This document shows positions 44,761 through 54,700 of a stretch of 64,000 nt of DNA, piece by piece. The DNA lies in contig SOIM01000016.1 in the NCBI GenBank assembly GCA_004377185.1, forward strand, positions 1 to 64,000. The letters are read 5' to 3'. The first letter of the stretch is position 1, and each line of letters begins with the position of its first letter. This DNA comes from Methanomassiliicoccales archaeon. Lineage in GTDB: Archaea; Thermoplasmatota; Thermoplasmata; RBG-16-68-12; SOIM01. The position numbers were made by a program, and so were the translations under genes. The notes beneath the pieces were generated by a model, which saw nothing but the letters and a program-made list of their open reading frames with translations, did not search any database and was not told where the DNA came from.

Positions 44761-45911
44761 AGAAGAATGTGGCTGTTGTTGGAATAGGTAACACTGCTTT
44801 TAGGCCCAAGACGGATGAGTATTCCTGGAAGGAGCTCATGTACGAGGCCGCGTCCCGAGCTTACAATGACGCAGGACTCAACCCGAGGAAGGAGATTGAC
44901 AGTTTCATAACCTGTGCCGAGGACTATTGGGAAGGGTTCAGCATCTACGATGAGTTCGTACCTGACCAGATAGGTGCTGCTCTCAGGTCCTGTTGTACAG
45001 TTTGTGGAGATGGCATTCAGGGTCTTGCACTTGCGTACATGCAGATAATGTCTGGCGCGGTGGACACCGTTGCGGTCGAGTCTCACAGCAAGATATCTGA
45101 CTTGTTGACCTACAGTGACGTGCTGGCGTTCGCGCTTGACCCGATCTACAACAGACCAATCGGCGGTCATCCACACTATCTGGCCGGCATGGAGATGAGA
45201 CGCTTCTTGAGAGATTCAAAATGCACTGAAAAGGACTGCGCCAGGGTGGTCGTGAAGAACAAGACGAACGCTTTGAAGAACCCGTCATCAGCCTACGGGA
45301 CCAAACTCACCACGGATGATGTCAAGAGTTCACCTGAGGTTTTCTCGCCATTGAGGCAACTGGATGTCAGCAATCTGGTAGATGGAAGCATTGTGATGGT
45401 CCTGGCATCCGCCAAGAGGGCGAAGGAGATCTGCGATAATCCTGTTTGGATCACCGGGATTGGTTGGAGTTCAGATACACCCTGGATCGAGAACAGGGAC
45501 TGGGGCAGGGCTGAATACGCTGAAGAAGCCTCCAAGATGGCTTACAAGATGGCGGGCATAAAGAACCCCTCTAGCGACATCGACTTCGCTGAGATGGACG
45601 ACAAGTTCTCGTACAAGGAGTTGCAACACATCCAGGCTGCAAAGCTGTGCAGGAAAGGAGAGGCTGGGAAGCGGTTGAGGAAGGGACACTATGATTTCGA
45701 AGGTAGGTTGCCAGTCAACGTTTCTGGTGGTTCTCTCGGCTGCGGGAATCTAATCGAGGCGTCCGGTCTGCACAGGGCGATGGAGGTTGCTTTGCAGTTG
45801 AGAGGTCACGCTGGGAGACATCAGATCAAGAAGGTGGTGAAGAGAGGACTGGCTCTGTCCTGGAGGAGCCTCCCGACCGCTACTGGCGGTGCTGTGGTAA
45901 TGGAGGTGTGA
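44757..45911 (+). CDS. Thiolase-fold protein (SCP2-thiolase-like), Cys kept, His changed
   Basis: The 384-residue protein begins MKKNVAVVGIGNTAFRPKTD and has the thiolase fold. Alignment by the SGxxD segment puts the nucleophile at Cys83 (TVCGDGIQGLALAYMQIMSG). Where thiolases have GHPxGAxG it reads GNLIEASG, so His is replaced by Asn, and the C-terminal catalytic Cys is absent (SLPTATGGAVVMEV). Operon partners are a second thiolase-like protein and two DUF35 proteins, as in archaeal complexes that shuttle acyl-CoA intermediates. It may do acyl-CoA condensation, cleavage or aldol chemistry. Confidence 0.8.
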   Translation: MKKNVAVVGIGNTAFRPKTDEYSWKELMYEAASRAYNDAGLNPRKEIDSFITCAEDYWEGFSIYDEFVPDQIGAALRSCCTVCGDGIQGLALAYMQIMSGAVDTVAVESHSKISDLLTYSDVLAFALDPIYNRPIGGHPHYLAGMEMRRFLRDSKCTEKDCARVVVKNKTNALKNPSSAYGTKLTTDDVKSSPEVFSPLRQLDVSNLVDGSIVMVLASAKRAKEICDNPVWITGIGWSSDTPWIENRDWGRAEYAEEASKMAYKMAGIKNPSSDIDFAEMDDKFSYKELQHIQAAKLCRKGEAGKRLRKGHYDFEGRLPVNVSGGSLGCGNLIEASGLHRAMEVALQLRGHAGRHQIKKVVKRGLALSWRSLPTATGGAVVMEV

Positions 45912-45913
45912 AG

Positions 45914-47077
45914 ATGGGAAAGGTAGCTTGCATTGGCGCTGGTATGACGCTCTTTAGGAGAAGGCTGCAGGAGACCGGAAAGGAGATGTGCTGGGAGGCG
46001 GCCAGTATGGCATTGGACCAGGCTGGATTGACATTGAAGGACATAGATATGGTCGTTCTGGGCAGTGCTCCCGATGCGTTCGATGGCATTCATATGAAGG
46101 GTGAGAACCTTCTGGACGGTGCGGGTGGAGCTAAGAAGCCCTACATGAGGGTCTTCACCGGAGGAGGAACAGCGGTATTCACGCCCATCGCAGCATGGTG
46201 GCATATCGCCTCAGGTCTTGCGGAGAAGGTGCTGGTCGTGTGCGAGGAGAAGATGTCAAGCTGTTTCCCGCACCCACAGTCCGCGTTCGGACATATATGG
46301 GACCCGATCCTGGACAGGCCGCTGAAACCCAACCTGGTCTGGATATTCGCCATGGAGATGAACCGATACATGACCGCATACGGGATCAAGAAGGAGGACA
46401 TCGCAAGGATCGCGGTGAAGAACAAGAGGAATGCTGTGGACCATCCCTGCGCTCAGTTGCCTGATCCAGATATTACGATTGAAGATGTGCTGAACTCAGA
46501 GGTGATGGCCTGGCCCGTGCAGAGGCTGGACATAAGTCCGCCGAGCGATGGAGCGTCAGCTTTGGTCATGACTTCAGAGAAGGTTGCCAAGAAGGTTTCG
46601 GATGACATTGCATGGGTGGAAGGAACTGGCTGGTGCATTGACAAGACCATGTGGACGTGCAGGGATCTGGTCTTCCCGGAGTATGTGGCAAGGGCTGCAA
46701 AGCAGGCATACAAGATGGCAAAGATAGACAATCCGAGGAAGCAGATACATGTCGCTGAACCTTACGACCCATTTGATTACAAGGAATGCCATCACACTGA
46801 AGGACTGTTGCTTTGCGACAAAGGAAAGGCTCCGAGCATGACGAAGGAGGGGATCACCTATAGAGATGGAGATCTGCCGATCTGCCCTTCGGGCGGTCTG
46901 CTGGGTGTCGGAAATCCGATAGCGGCAACAATGGGCATCAAAGCGGGAGAGATCTACTGGCAGCTCACACAACAGGCAGGCAAGAGGCAGGTCAAGAACG
47001 ATCCGGAAGTTGGAGTCTGTCAAGCATGGGGTGACCTGATGCAGTATGGCAGCGTACTTGTCATGAGGAGGGGGTGA
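45914..47077 (+). CDS. Thiolase-fold protein lacking the nucleophilic Cys
   Basis: The 387-residue protein begins MGKVACIGAGMTLFRRRLQE. At the nucleophile position it reads VFTGGGTAVFTPIAAWWHIA, so Gly (about residue 84) replaces Cys. Where GHP is expected it has GNPIAATMG (Asn for His), and the C-terminal catalytic Cys is missing (WGDLMQYGSVLVMRRG). The start is the ATG at 45914, two bases after the first gene's stop. Such changes are known in thiolase-like aldolases (Ltp2-type, with DUF35 partners) and in non-catalytic subunits. Function is not the usual thiolase reaction. Confidence 0.78.
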   Translation: MGKVACIGAGMTLFRRRLQETGKEMCWEAASMALDQAGLTLKDIDMVVLGSAPDAFDGIHMKGENLLDGAGGAKKPYMRVFTGGGTAVFTPIAAWWHIASGLAEKVLVVCEEKMSSCFPHPQSAFGHIWDPILDRPLKPNLVWIFAMEMNRYMTAYGIKKEDIARIAVKNKRNAVDHPCAQLPDPDITIEDVLNSEVMAWPVQRLDISPPSDGASALVMTSEKVAKKVSDDIAWVEGTGWCIDKTMWTCRDLVFPEYVARAAKQAYKMAKIDNPRKQIHVAEPYDPFDYKECHHTEGLLLCDKGKAPSMTKEGITYRDGDLPICPSGGLLGVGNPIAATMGIKAGEIYWQLTQQAGKRQVKNDPEVGVCQAWGDLMQYGSVLVMRRG

Positions 47078-47078
47078 A

Positions 47079-47600
47079 ATGAGCGAGAGGATCAAACACT
47101 GGCCGGGCAAGAGGCTCTCTTCGAAGGAGCTGACGGGTGGAAAGGTCACGACGACCAAGACGGACCCGAGGGTGAAGTACGCATGGGCATGCGGAGAGGC
47201 GATAAGCAGGTTCCTTGAGGAGCTGAAGAACGGCAAGCTGATAGCAAGGAAATGCAACTCGTGCGACCAGATTCTGTTCCCGCCCAGGATGTTCTGCGAG
47301 GACTGCTTCACTCCCACGAACGAGTGGGTGTACGTCAAGGACACTGGGACGATAGAGACTTTCTCGATATCCTATCTGGACACGGACGCCAGGAGGATCA
47401 AGGACCCGATATACGTGGGTGTGCTGTCTGTAGACGGAGCGTCCGAGAAGCAGGGGATAATGCACTATTTCGGCGGGGTCACACCCAAGACGATCAAGAT
47501 CGGAATGAAGGTGAAGGCGGTCTGGAAACCCAAGAAGGATAGGGAGGGGGCGATCACGGACATAAGATATTGGCGACCCTTGAGGAGGGGAGAGAAATGA
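47079..47600 (+). CDS. DUF35 zinc-ribbon/OB-fold protein 1
   Basis: The 173-residue protein shows the rubredoxin-like zinc ribbon CNSCDQILFPPRMFCEDC followed by an OB fold (DTGTIETFSISYLDTDA, GMKVKAVWKPKKDREG). DUF35 proteins bind thiolases, bridging acyl-CoA intermediates to a partner enzyme or acting as OB-fold cofactors. It starts one base after the thiolase-like gene's stop and overlaps the next DUF35 gene. It carries an N-terminal extension of about 55 residues absent from the second. Confidence 0.88.
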   Translation: MSERIKHWPGKRLSSKELTGGKVTTTKTDPRVKYAWACGEAISRFLEELKNGKLIARKCNSCDQILFPPRMFCEDCFTPTNEWVYVKDTGTIETFSISYLDTDARRIKDPIYVGVLSVDGASEKQGIMHYFGGVTPKTIKIGMKVKAVWKPKKDREGAITDIRYWRPLRRGEK

Positions 47601-48061
47601 CATTCTTAGAGAGGAGCAGGGACCCTGAGGCCCACAAGCATTGGTATGGTGACATGGAGGCCAGTTATCTCTATTCGACAGGGATTGCTGGAGAGAAATT
47701 CTTCTCGACATTGAGAGACAAGGGCAACATAATGGGTGCCAGCTGTCCCAAGTGCAAGAAGGTTTTCTTGCCTCCAAGGATGTATTGCGAGATCTGTTTC
47801 TCCGAGACCAAGAACTGGAAGGACGTTGGGAAGGAAGGGAAGGTTGAGACGTACTCGGTTGCACATGTGGATATTGAAGGCAATCCTTTGGATGAGCCAA
47901 TCGTTTATGGTCTCATACGGTTCCCAAGGACGGAAGGAGGACTTGTTCACGTTATATCGGTCAAGCCAGAGAAAGTGAAGATTGGGATGAAGGTCAAGGC
48001 GAAGTTGAAGCCGAAGAAGGAGAGAAAAGGGTCGATTCTTGATATAGCAAGTTTTGGATGA
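47597..48061 (+). CDS. DUF35 zinc-ribbon/OB-fold protein 2
   Basis: The 154-residue protein shows CPKCKKVFLPPRMYCEICFS (four Cys ligands) and an OB fold (VGKEGKVETYSVAHVDIEGN, GMKVKAKLKPKKERKG). I chose the ATG at 47597, which overlaps the TGA of the first DUF35 gene (ATGA), over a longer frame from 47570. Two thiolase-fold and two DUF35 genes in one operon suggest two matched pairs. It ends 2 bases before the convergent ctaB-like gene. Confidence 0.88.
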   Translation: MTFLERSRDPEAHKHWYGDMEASYLYSTGIAGEKFFSTLRDKGNIMGASCPKCKKVFLPPRMYCEICFSETKNWKDVGKEGKVETYSVAHVDIEGNPLDEPIVYGLIRFPRTEGGLVHVISVKPEKVKIGMKVKAKLKPKKERKGSILDIASFG

Positions 48062-48063
48062 GC

Positions 48064-48918
48064 CTAGGCCAAGGCAAGGTCAAGCACCATCGCCAGGAAA
48101 ACCACAGCAAGGTACGGACTCGAGAACTTGAACATCCCATAAACTGCCTTTTTGGAGGGGCGCCTGTATACCCACAGATTTCCTATCATCAGCGCTAGAC
48201 TGAATGGCAATGTAATCGCAAGGTAGAGATAACCGAAGTACCCGCCCACAAAGAGATACGTGGTCAATGCAAAGAGAATCACAACGGTCGCAATCGTACA
48301 TCTGCAAGCTCTTTTCATATCGACAACAACAGGAAGCATGGGAATTTTCGCTTTCTTGTAGTCATCTGACCAAATGATGGCGAGGTTCCAGATGTGGTTC
48401 GGGATCCACGTTATTACAAGGATGGCCAGCAAGATACTTAGGAGGTTGATACTGCCAGTTGCAGCGCTCCATCCGGCAAGAACAGGCAGTCCACCAGCAG
48501 GACTTGCAAGGATTATGTTCAATGGGTTCTTTCTCTTCGACATCCACGTATAAACGAGGAGGTAGTCAACGGCAGCAAGCAGGGCGAATGCAAAAGTGAG
48601 AACACTCAGGTAGAACGCCAAGCTCAGACCCACACCCAGCAATATCATCCCCACAAACGCTGCACTCACGGGCTGGATCTTCTCCGCAGGCAGGGGACGT
48701 TTCTTCGTTCTTTCCATTATCTGATCAATGTCCCTATCCAGGTAGTTGTGAATCATTGCTGCACCGGCCACACCAAGGGCGGTTGCGATGATTAGAATCA
48801 AGAATGCAAGAGAACCCAACAGCCCACCAGCTATGATGAAGGCCGTGGCTGCACAGAAGGTCAATAGGAACACAGTCCTGATTTTCCCTAGACTGGCATA
48901 GTCAGCAATACGTGCCAT
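48064..48918 (-). CDS. ctaB: Protoheme IX farnesyltransferase (heme O synthase)
   Basis: The 284-residue UbiA-type prenyltransferase has about nine transmembrane segments. It shows the Asp-rich MIHNYLDRDIDQIMERTKKR, the signature of heme O synthases, and the second Asp-containing loop IIWSDDYKKAKIPMLPVV. Heme O or A is needed by heme-copper oxidases; none is encoded in this window. It is a single gene, convergent with the DUF35 gene. Confidence 0.9.
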   Translation of the reverse strand: MARIADYASLGKIRTVFLLTFCAATAFIIAGGLLGSLAFLILIIATALGVAGAAMIHNYLDRDIDQIMERTKKRPLPAEKIQPVSAAFVGMILLGVGLSLAFYLSVLTFAFALLAAVDYLLVYTWMSKRKNPLNIILASPAGGLPVLAGWSAATGSINLLSILLAILVITWIPNHIWNLAIIWSDDYKKAKIPMLPVVVDMKRACRCTIATVVILFALTTYLFVGGYFGYLYLAITLPFSLALMIGNLWVYRRPSKKAVYGMFKFSSPYLAVVFLAMVLDLALA

Positions 48919-49040
48919 TCCTACCCTACCTCATGGAACATTCCTTCCAACACCCTCTTTGATTATCCTTTTTTCGCTCAGGTGAAGGAAAAGTATTTGA
49001 GCCGAAGGAATCAATCCGTGAGAAAGAAGGAGACCTTGAC

Positions 49041-49739
49041 ATGTCAAATGAAGAAGTGCTTCATGTCTATTCCTCTGGAGCAGTTGCTCCGCCTGCCAAG
49101 AAATGTGCTGAGGAATTCACGGTAGAGTTCGGAACGAAATTCAAGTTCACTGTCGGCAAAGCCGAGGATCTCATGTCAGAGATTGCCAAATCAAAGGAAG
49201 GAGACATACTCACCTGCGGGGCGGAGTTCGTACTTGATGAAGCACAGGAAAAGGGATTGGTTCTTGGAGAGACGAGAAGAAGTGTTGGTTACAGGAGATC
49301 CGCCATCCTGGTGCCGGTGGGGAATCCAAAAGGGATCAAGTCAATATCCGATCTGGCTCAAGAAGGAATCCGAGTCGGGGTCTCTACTGGTGGTTGTCTG
49401 CTGGGAGTATGGGATGACATTTCAAGCAAGGCTGGTCTCACCGATCAGATAAGAAGGAACATCACTGATTTCGCAGATGGATGCGGGGCAGTAATGGCTT
49501 TGATTAATCGAAAGAAAGTGGATGCTATTCTCGGTTGGGAAGCCTTCCAGAAGTTATGGGCGAAAACTTCAGAGGTTGTGGAGTTGCCCAAAGAGCTTCA
49601 GGTATTCAGAAGCACTGCGGCAGGCGTAATAGGGTTCTCAAGGGTCAAAGAACTGGCCGATGAGTTCATCCGCTTTCTAGTATCCGAGACTGGCAAGGAG
49701 ATCTATGGAGAATTCGGTTGGTATCACGAGATTCCGTGA
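49041..49739 (+). CDS. Molybdate/tungstate-binding-like protein without signal peptide
   Basis: The 232-residue protein has the ModA/WtpA-like type II solute-binding fold: EEVLHVYSSGAVAPPAKKCA, FKFTVGKAEDLMSEIAKSKE, ILTCGAEFVLDEAQEKG, VGYRRSAILVPVGNPKGIKS and VDAILGWEAFQKLW. Known members are secreted; this one starts MSNEEVLHVYSSG with no signal peptide or lipobox, and no permease or ATPase is adjacent. It may bind oxyanions in the cytoplasm or be a regulator. GGAGACCTTGAC precedes the ATG. Confidence 0.75.
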   Translation: MSNEEVLHVYSSGAVAPPAKKCAEEFTVEFGTKFKFTVGKAEDLMSEIAKSKEGDILTCGAEFVLDEAQEKGLVLGETRRSVGYRRSAILVPVGNPKGIKSISDLAQEGIRVGVSTGGCLLGVWDDISSKAGLTDQIRRNITDFADGCGAVMALINRKKVDAILGWEAFQKLWAKTSEVVELPKELQVFRSTAAGVIGFSRVKELADEFIRFLVSETGKEIYGEFGWYHEIP

Positions 49740-49918
49740 GTTGTTGGTTCTTTTTGCTTTGGCAAAAGACTAGTCAGAACTGGGACAAATGGAGAATTTC
49801 ACAATCTCTTCAGAAATAATCTCTTGAGCCCACTACTCATCTCTCCTTGGTGGGAAGTCAATATCGTGCCAAGAAAACAAGTCTTATAGGAGTCGCATCC
49901 CATTTCCCATCGATTGAA

Positions 49919-50509
49919 ATGACGGAATACTACTTCGATATCGAAACGCTGGGAACGGACCCACAGCAGGACAAGATCATCACTATACAATATCAGATGC
50001 TCCAAGATGGAGAGCCCGTGGGTGACTTCGTTATTCTGAAGGAGTGGGAATCCAGCGAAGGAGAGATCGTGAAAGAGATACTCAACAAACAACTTCTCCA
50101 CCCTGGCTGGGATTTCGTACCGATCGGGAACAGGCTGAAGTTTGATACAATATTCATAATAGAGAAGGCACAGGAATACGGACTGCTGGACTGGAAGATC
50201 GGGGACATCAAGTATTACTTCTTCAAGAAACCCAAGGTGGACATAGCCTCAACCCTGATCATGATGAACGACCTCAAGTTCGCTGGTTCCGGAGTGGATA
50301 ACTTCACCAAGAAGGGAAAAGGGGAGATCGTTCCCGTTCTCTACGCCAAGAGGGAGTATGACAAGATAATCGATTACATTCATACGGAAAGGGACGCTGT
50401 CCTCGGACTCTTCGCGGAGCTCAGGACCGTTCTCACCACCTTCGGGAACAGGAAGAAGCACATGCTAGCCGAAGAGGAGTCCGCTACCGGAATGACGAAT
50501 GCTTTCTAA
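49919..50509 (+). CDS. DnaQ-like 3'-5' exonuclease domain protein
   Basis: The 196-residue protein begins MTEYYFDIETLGTDPQQDKI, with DIE giving the first acidic pair of the RNase H-like exonuclease fold. GNRLKFDTIFIIEKAQEYG supplies the second Asp, and IHTERDAVLGLFAE the YxxxD-like fifth Asp motif (RD). I chose the ATG at 49919 because the exonuclease fold starts there. It probably degrades single-stranded DNA or RNA ends. Single gene. Confidence 0.82.
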   Translation: MTEYYFDIETLGTDPQQDKIITIQYQMLQDGEPVGDFVILKEWESSEGEIVKEILNKQLLHPGWDFVPIGNRLKFDTIFIIEKAQEYGLLDWKIGDIKYYFFKKPKVDIASTLIMMNDLKFAGSGVDNFTKKGKGEIVPVLYAKREYDKIIDYIHTERDAVLGLFAELRTVLTTFGNRKKHMLAEEESATGMTNAF

Positions 50510-50576
50510 AGAGAACCGACCTATGGCAACAGTAATAAGCTAGTTTTGGATTTCAGTTCCAACGGGGTTTGAGGAG

Positions 50577-51722
50577 ATGGACTTCAATCTGACGCAAGAA
50601 CAGGAAATGATCAGGAAGATGGTCAGGGATTTTGGGGAGAAGGAGGTCAAAGGCATTGCCGCAGAGATCGACAAGACCATGGAATTCCCTTGGGACGTCA
50701 TCAAGAAGATGGGTGAACTGGGTCTGATGGGCATGACGATCGACGAGAAGTACGGAGGACCCGGGTTAGACACAGTCAGCTACGCCATTGCGGTCGAAGA
50801 GATGTCACGCGCGTGCGGGACCGTGGGGTTCACAATGGCAGCTCATAATTCATTATGCACGGCTCACATCAACCTTGCCGGGAACGAAGAGCAGAAGATT
50901 AGGTACCTGCCAGACCTCGCCACTGGAAAGGCGATGGGTGCTTGGGGGCTGACGGAACCAGGAGCGGGTTCGGACGCATCATCGTTGCAGACAACAGCAG
51001 TTCCGGAAGGGGACGAATGGGTATTGAACGGCAGGAAGATATTCATCACGAACGGACATGTCGCAGAGACCTTCGTTGTTCTGGCATCCACTGACAGGGA
51101 GAAGAGGACGAAGGGGATATCCGCATTCATCATTGAGAAGGACACTCCTGGATTCTCTCTCGGAAAGAAGGAGGACAAGATGGGTCTCAGGGCCTCACCC
51201 ACCTCCGAGCTCATAATGGAGGACTGTCGCATTCCCAAGGAGAACCTCCTGGGCGAGAAGGACATGGGTTTCATTGGCGCGCTCAAGATCCTGGACGGTG
51301 GCAGGATAAGCATTGCTGCAATGGCATTGGGCATCGCTCAAAGCGCCCTCGACGAATCATTGGCGTATTCCAAGGAAAGGGTTCAGTTCGGAAAGGCGAT
51401 ATGCGAGTTCCAGGCGATCCAGTGGATGCTGGCGGATATGGCGACGGAGATCGAAGCGGCCCGTTTTCTGACGTACAGGGCAGCAAACATGAAGGACAGA
51501 AAGGTCAGGTTCACCAAGGAAGCGGCAATGGCAAAGCTGTTTGCTTCCGAAATGGGAATGAGGGCAACCTCAAAAGCCATCCAGATATTCGGTGGGTACG
51601 GATTCACGAAGGATTACCCAGTTGAGAGAATGTTCCGTGATGTGAAGCTGTGCGAGATCGGAGAAGGTACAAGTGAAATACAGAGACTGGTCATAGCCAG
51701 GCAACTGCTGAAGGAATCATAG
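50577..51722 (+). CDS. Acyl-CoA dehydrogenase
   Basis: The 381-residue FAD enzyme shows the family's MDFNLTQEQEMIRKMVRDFG, AWGLTEPGAGSDASSLQTTA, ALSKERVQFGKAI-type YSKERVQFGKAICEFQAIQW and QIFGGYGFTKDYPVERMFRD. The base Glu363 lies in CEIGEGTSEIQR, the position used by short-chain and butyryl-CoA dehydrogenases. It oxidises acyl-CoA at alpha-beta. Its last 6 bases overlap the 3' end of the TPR gene on the opposite strand. Confidence 0.94.
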   Translation: MDFNLTQEQEMIRKMVRDFGEKEVKGIAAEIDKTMEFPWDVIKKMGELGLMGMTIDEKYGGPGLDTVSYAIAVEEMSRACGTVGFTMAAHNSLCTAHINLAGNEEQKIRYLPDLATGKAMGAWGLTEPGAGSDASSLQTTAVPEGDEWVLNGRKIFITNGHVAETFVVLASTDREKRTKGISAFIIEKDTPGFSLGKKEDKMGLRASPTSELIMEDCRIPKENLLGEKDMGFIGALKILDGGRISIAAMALGIAQSALDESLAYSKERVQFGKAICEFQAIQWMLADMATEIEAARFLTYRAANMKDRKVRFTKEAAMAKLFASEMGMRATSKAIQIFGGYGFTKDYPVERMFRDVKLCEIGEGTSEIQRLVIARQLLKES

Positions 51723-54700
51723 TCTTGTAAAATCTCTTTTCGGATCTTCCTCTCTTTCTTTTTGTTCGGGAAGTGGTCTGGGTGCTCCCCTCCCTTCCTC
51801 AAGAGGCAGGCCGCAAACCGGGCAGTTCACCTCTCCCTTGATACAGGCATTGCATAGATATTGTCCGCATCGGTGCTGTGAGACCGCCTGCGCATCGTGG
51901 GTCCTGCACTTCTTACCCTCGAACTCGCCTTTCACCTTGGGTTTGGGCTCTGGTTTCGGCTCTCTTCTCTTTGGCTCGCCCGGTGGAGCTCGCACTTCCG
52001 GATGGTAGTCCTTCCCCATGATGGGTTCGATTCCGACTTTCTGCTGTTCGTACCCTTCCTTTTGGAACAACGACAGGTTAGTGAGAACCCTCCTGGCCCT
52101 GTATATCCCCACGTCCAGGTTCCTGATGAGACCCATGATCGTTCTGTCTTCCACGGGCATGTCCAGCGCCATCCTCACGTACTCATCGAGTTCCTGGCTC
52201 GGTTCGGGCTTTATGGCGAGCGAGTTCACCATGTCCACATAGCTCAGGGTCCTCTTGGCCTCATCGATGGAATAATCCGGGAAGTTGTAGGTAATGTCGC
52301 AGAGTCGGAGTCCGTACTCCCCTCCCGTTCCCAAAGCTCTGCGAAGCACTTCGTTCGATCTCCTCTCGTAATTCTCCAGCTCCTGTGGGGAGAGTCGGCT
52401 CAGCTCAATGGGATCCCTTCCGCCCAGTGTCGTGAAGACGGCATCCAGAATCTGGGAAGATATCTTCAGGTTCCGGAATGCCTCCTCGCGGGTTATGGCC
52501 CTGTTGTACTCGTACTCGAACTCAAGGACCTGCCTGGCATAGTAATCGACCTGTGATTTCCTTATCTCTTCCTCTGTCATCTTCTTGCCGTTCTTGGCCG
52601 GGACGAAGTTCGGGTCCAGCTCCAGAGCCCTGTCGAAGCACCTGAGCGCCTTCTCGTACCTGCCCATCTTCATCAGGACCAGGCCCTTGCTGTTCCACGG
52701 GATCTTGTCCTTTCCGTTGATACCGATGGCCTCGTCATAGCACGCCTTCGCCTCTTCCAGGTCGTTCAACTGCTCCAGCACGAACGCCCTCATCATCCAG
52801 AGAGATTCGTCCTCGGGTGCAAGTTGTAGCGCCTTGGAATATGCAAGCTCGGCCTGATGCGGGTCCCTCAACCTCGAGTACAGCAAACCGGATGCGCGCC
52901 ACAGATCGGGATCATTCGGATTGTAGTCCAGAGCCCGCTGGTAGGCTTCCATGGATTCGTCCAGCCGGTTCAGTTTGTCGAGGATATCGGCCCTGACCTT
53001 CCACAGGTAGGGGTTGGAGTAGTCGACGGAAAGAGCGGATTCCAGGTTCGACAGCGCCTCCTCATGCCTGTTCATGTCGAAAAGGATGAGCGCCTTCGTT
53101 TCAATCGTCTTGGTATCGTTGGGATTGGTCTCCAGCACCGAGTTCAATACCGCCAGCGCCTCTTGGCTCCTGTTGACCTTGGAGAGGGCCTTGGCCTTGT
53201 TGTTGAGGATATGCACGTTCTTGGGGTTCATCTGGAGCGCGTCATCGAAATACCTGATTGCCCTGTCGTACTTCTTCAGGGTGATGTACGTCTCACCCTT
53301 CTTGTTGAGAGCGAAGACATTACCAGGGTCGAGGTTCAGAACGGTGTCAAATGATTCCAAGGCGCCTTTGTAGTCCTCCATCTGCATGAGGGCGACTCCC
53401 CTGCTGTTCCAGGTCTTCTTGTCGTTCTTGTCGATTTCCAATGCCGAATCGAAGGCCTTTATGGCTTCGGAATAGTTCTTCATGTTCTGAAGCGCGGAAC
53501 CCTTGTCCCTCAGAGCGCCCACATTGTTCGGATCGATCTTCAGTGCTGCGTTGCAGACATCCAAGACCTCTCGGTATCTCCCCATCTTGATCAACGTCTT
53601 TCTCTTCTCCGAGATGAGGTCCAGGTCTTTTGGTCTCATTTCCATGGCCCTTTCCAGGGCGCTCAGGGAATCATCGTATCGTCTCAGAGCTCTCGCGGCT
53701 ATCGCCTTGTCCTTCCAGGCCTCTATGTTCTCGTAATCGTAATTGGTGATCGTGTCGCACACGTAGTACACGTCCTCAACCCACCCAAGGGATTTGAGGG
53801 TGTTCTTCTTCGAGGTCAGGATTGGAATGTCCGTCGGGAACCTTTCCAGAGCGGCATCGTACACCTTCACCGCCTCTTCGCGCTTCCCCATCTTGGAGAG
53901 GATAGAGCCCTTCTTGAGATAGCCCAACCTGAAGTTGGGGTCCAGTTGCAGAACCTTGTCGAAGCTCCTCACCGCGTCCTCCCACCTTTCCAGCCATTCG
54001 AGAGAAAGTCCCCTGCTGTACCACGCCATTCTGTCCTGCGGATTGATCTTCAGTGCACGGTCGTAGCTCCCCACAGCCTCCTCGTACCTCTTCAACGCCT
54101 CCAGGGCCAGTCCCCTGTTGTACCAAGCCTCGGAGTATTTCTCGTCCAGATCTATGGCCTTGTCGAAGTTGATGACCGCGTCCTCGAACCTTCCCAGCCT
54201 GCCCAGGCAGTCCCCCCTGCTGTTGTACACGTACGCCTTGGATTGATCGATGGTAAGCGCTTCATCGAACGACTTCACCGCCTCGTCGAGCCTCTTGAGC
54301 GATCTGAGTATCTCTCCCCTCTCGTAATGTGCTGCGAAGTTCTTGGGGCTCAACCTGAGTGCCTCATCCAGAGACTTGAGGGCCTCCTGGTATCTCCGCA
54401 ACACTCTGAGCGCGAAGCCCCTGTCCGCCCACGCCTCGGCATTCTCCTTGTCCACCGATATGATGTCATTGCAGGCATCCACCGCCCTCAGGGCATCTCC
54501 CATCAGCTTGAGAAGGTCCTTCCTCTCCACCAGGAGCGTCATGTCCTTCGGCTTCAACATGAGTGCCAGCTGATAGGCTTCCAGTGCTTCGTGATAGTTG
54601 TCCACAAGCACCAGGGCCCTGCCCTTAGAGTGAATGGCCCCCAGGTCCTCGGGCTGCAGTCTCAGGATGGCGTTGCACGCAGATACGACCTCGTGCCACA

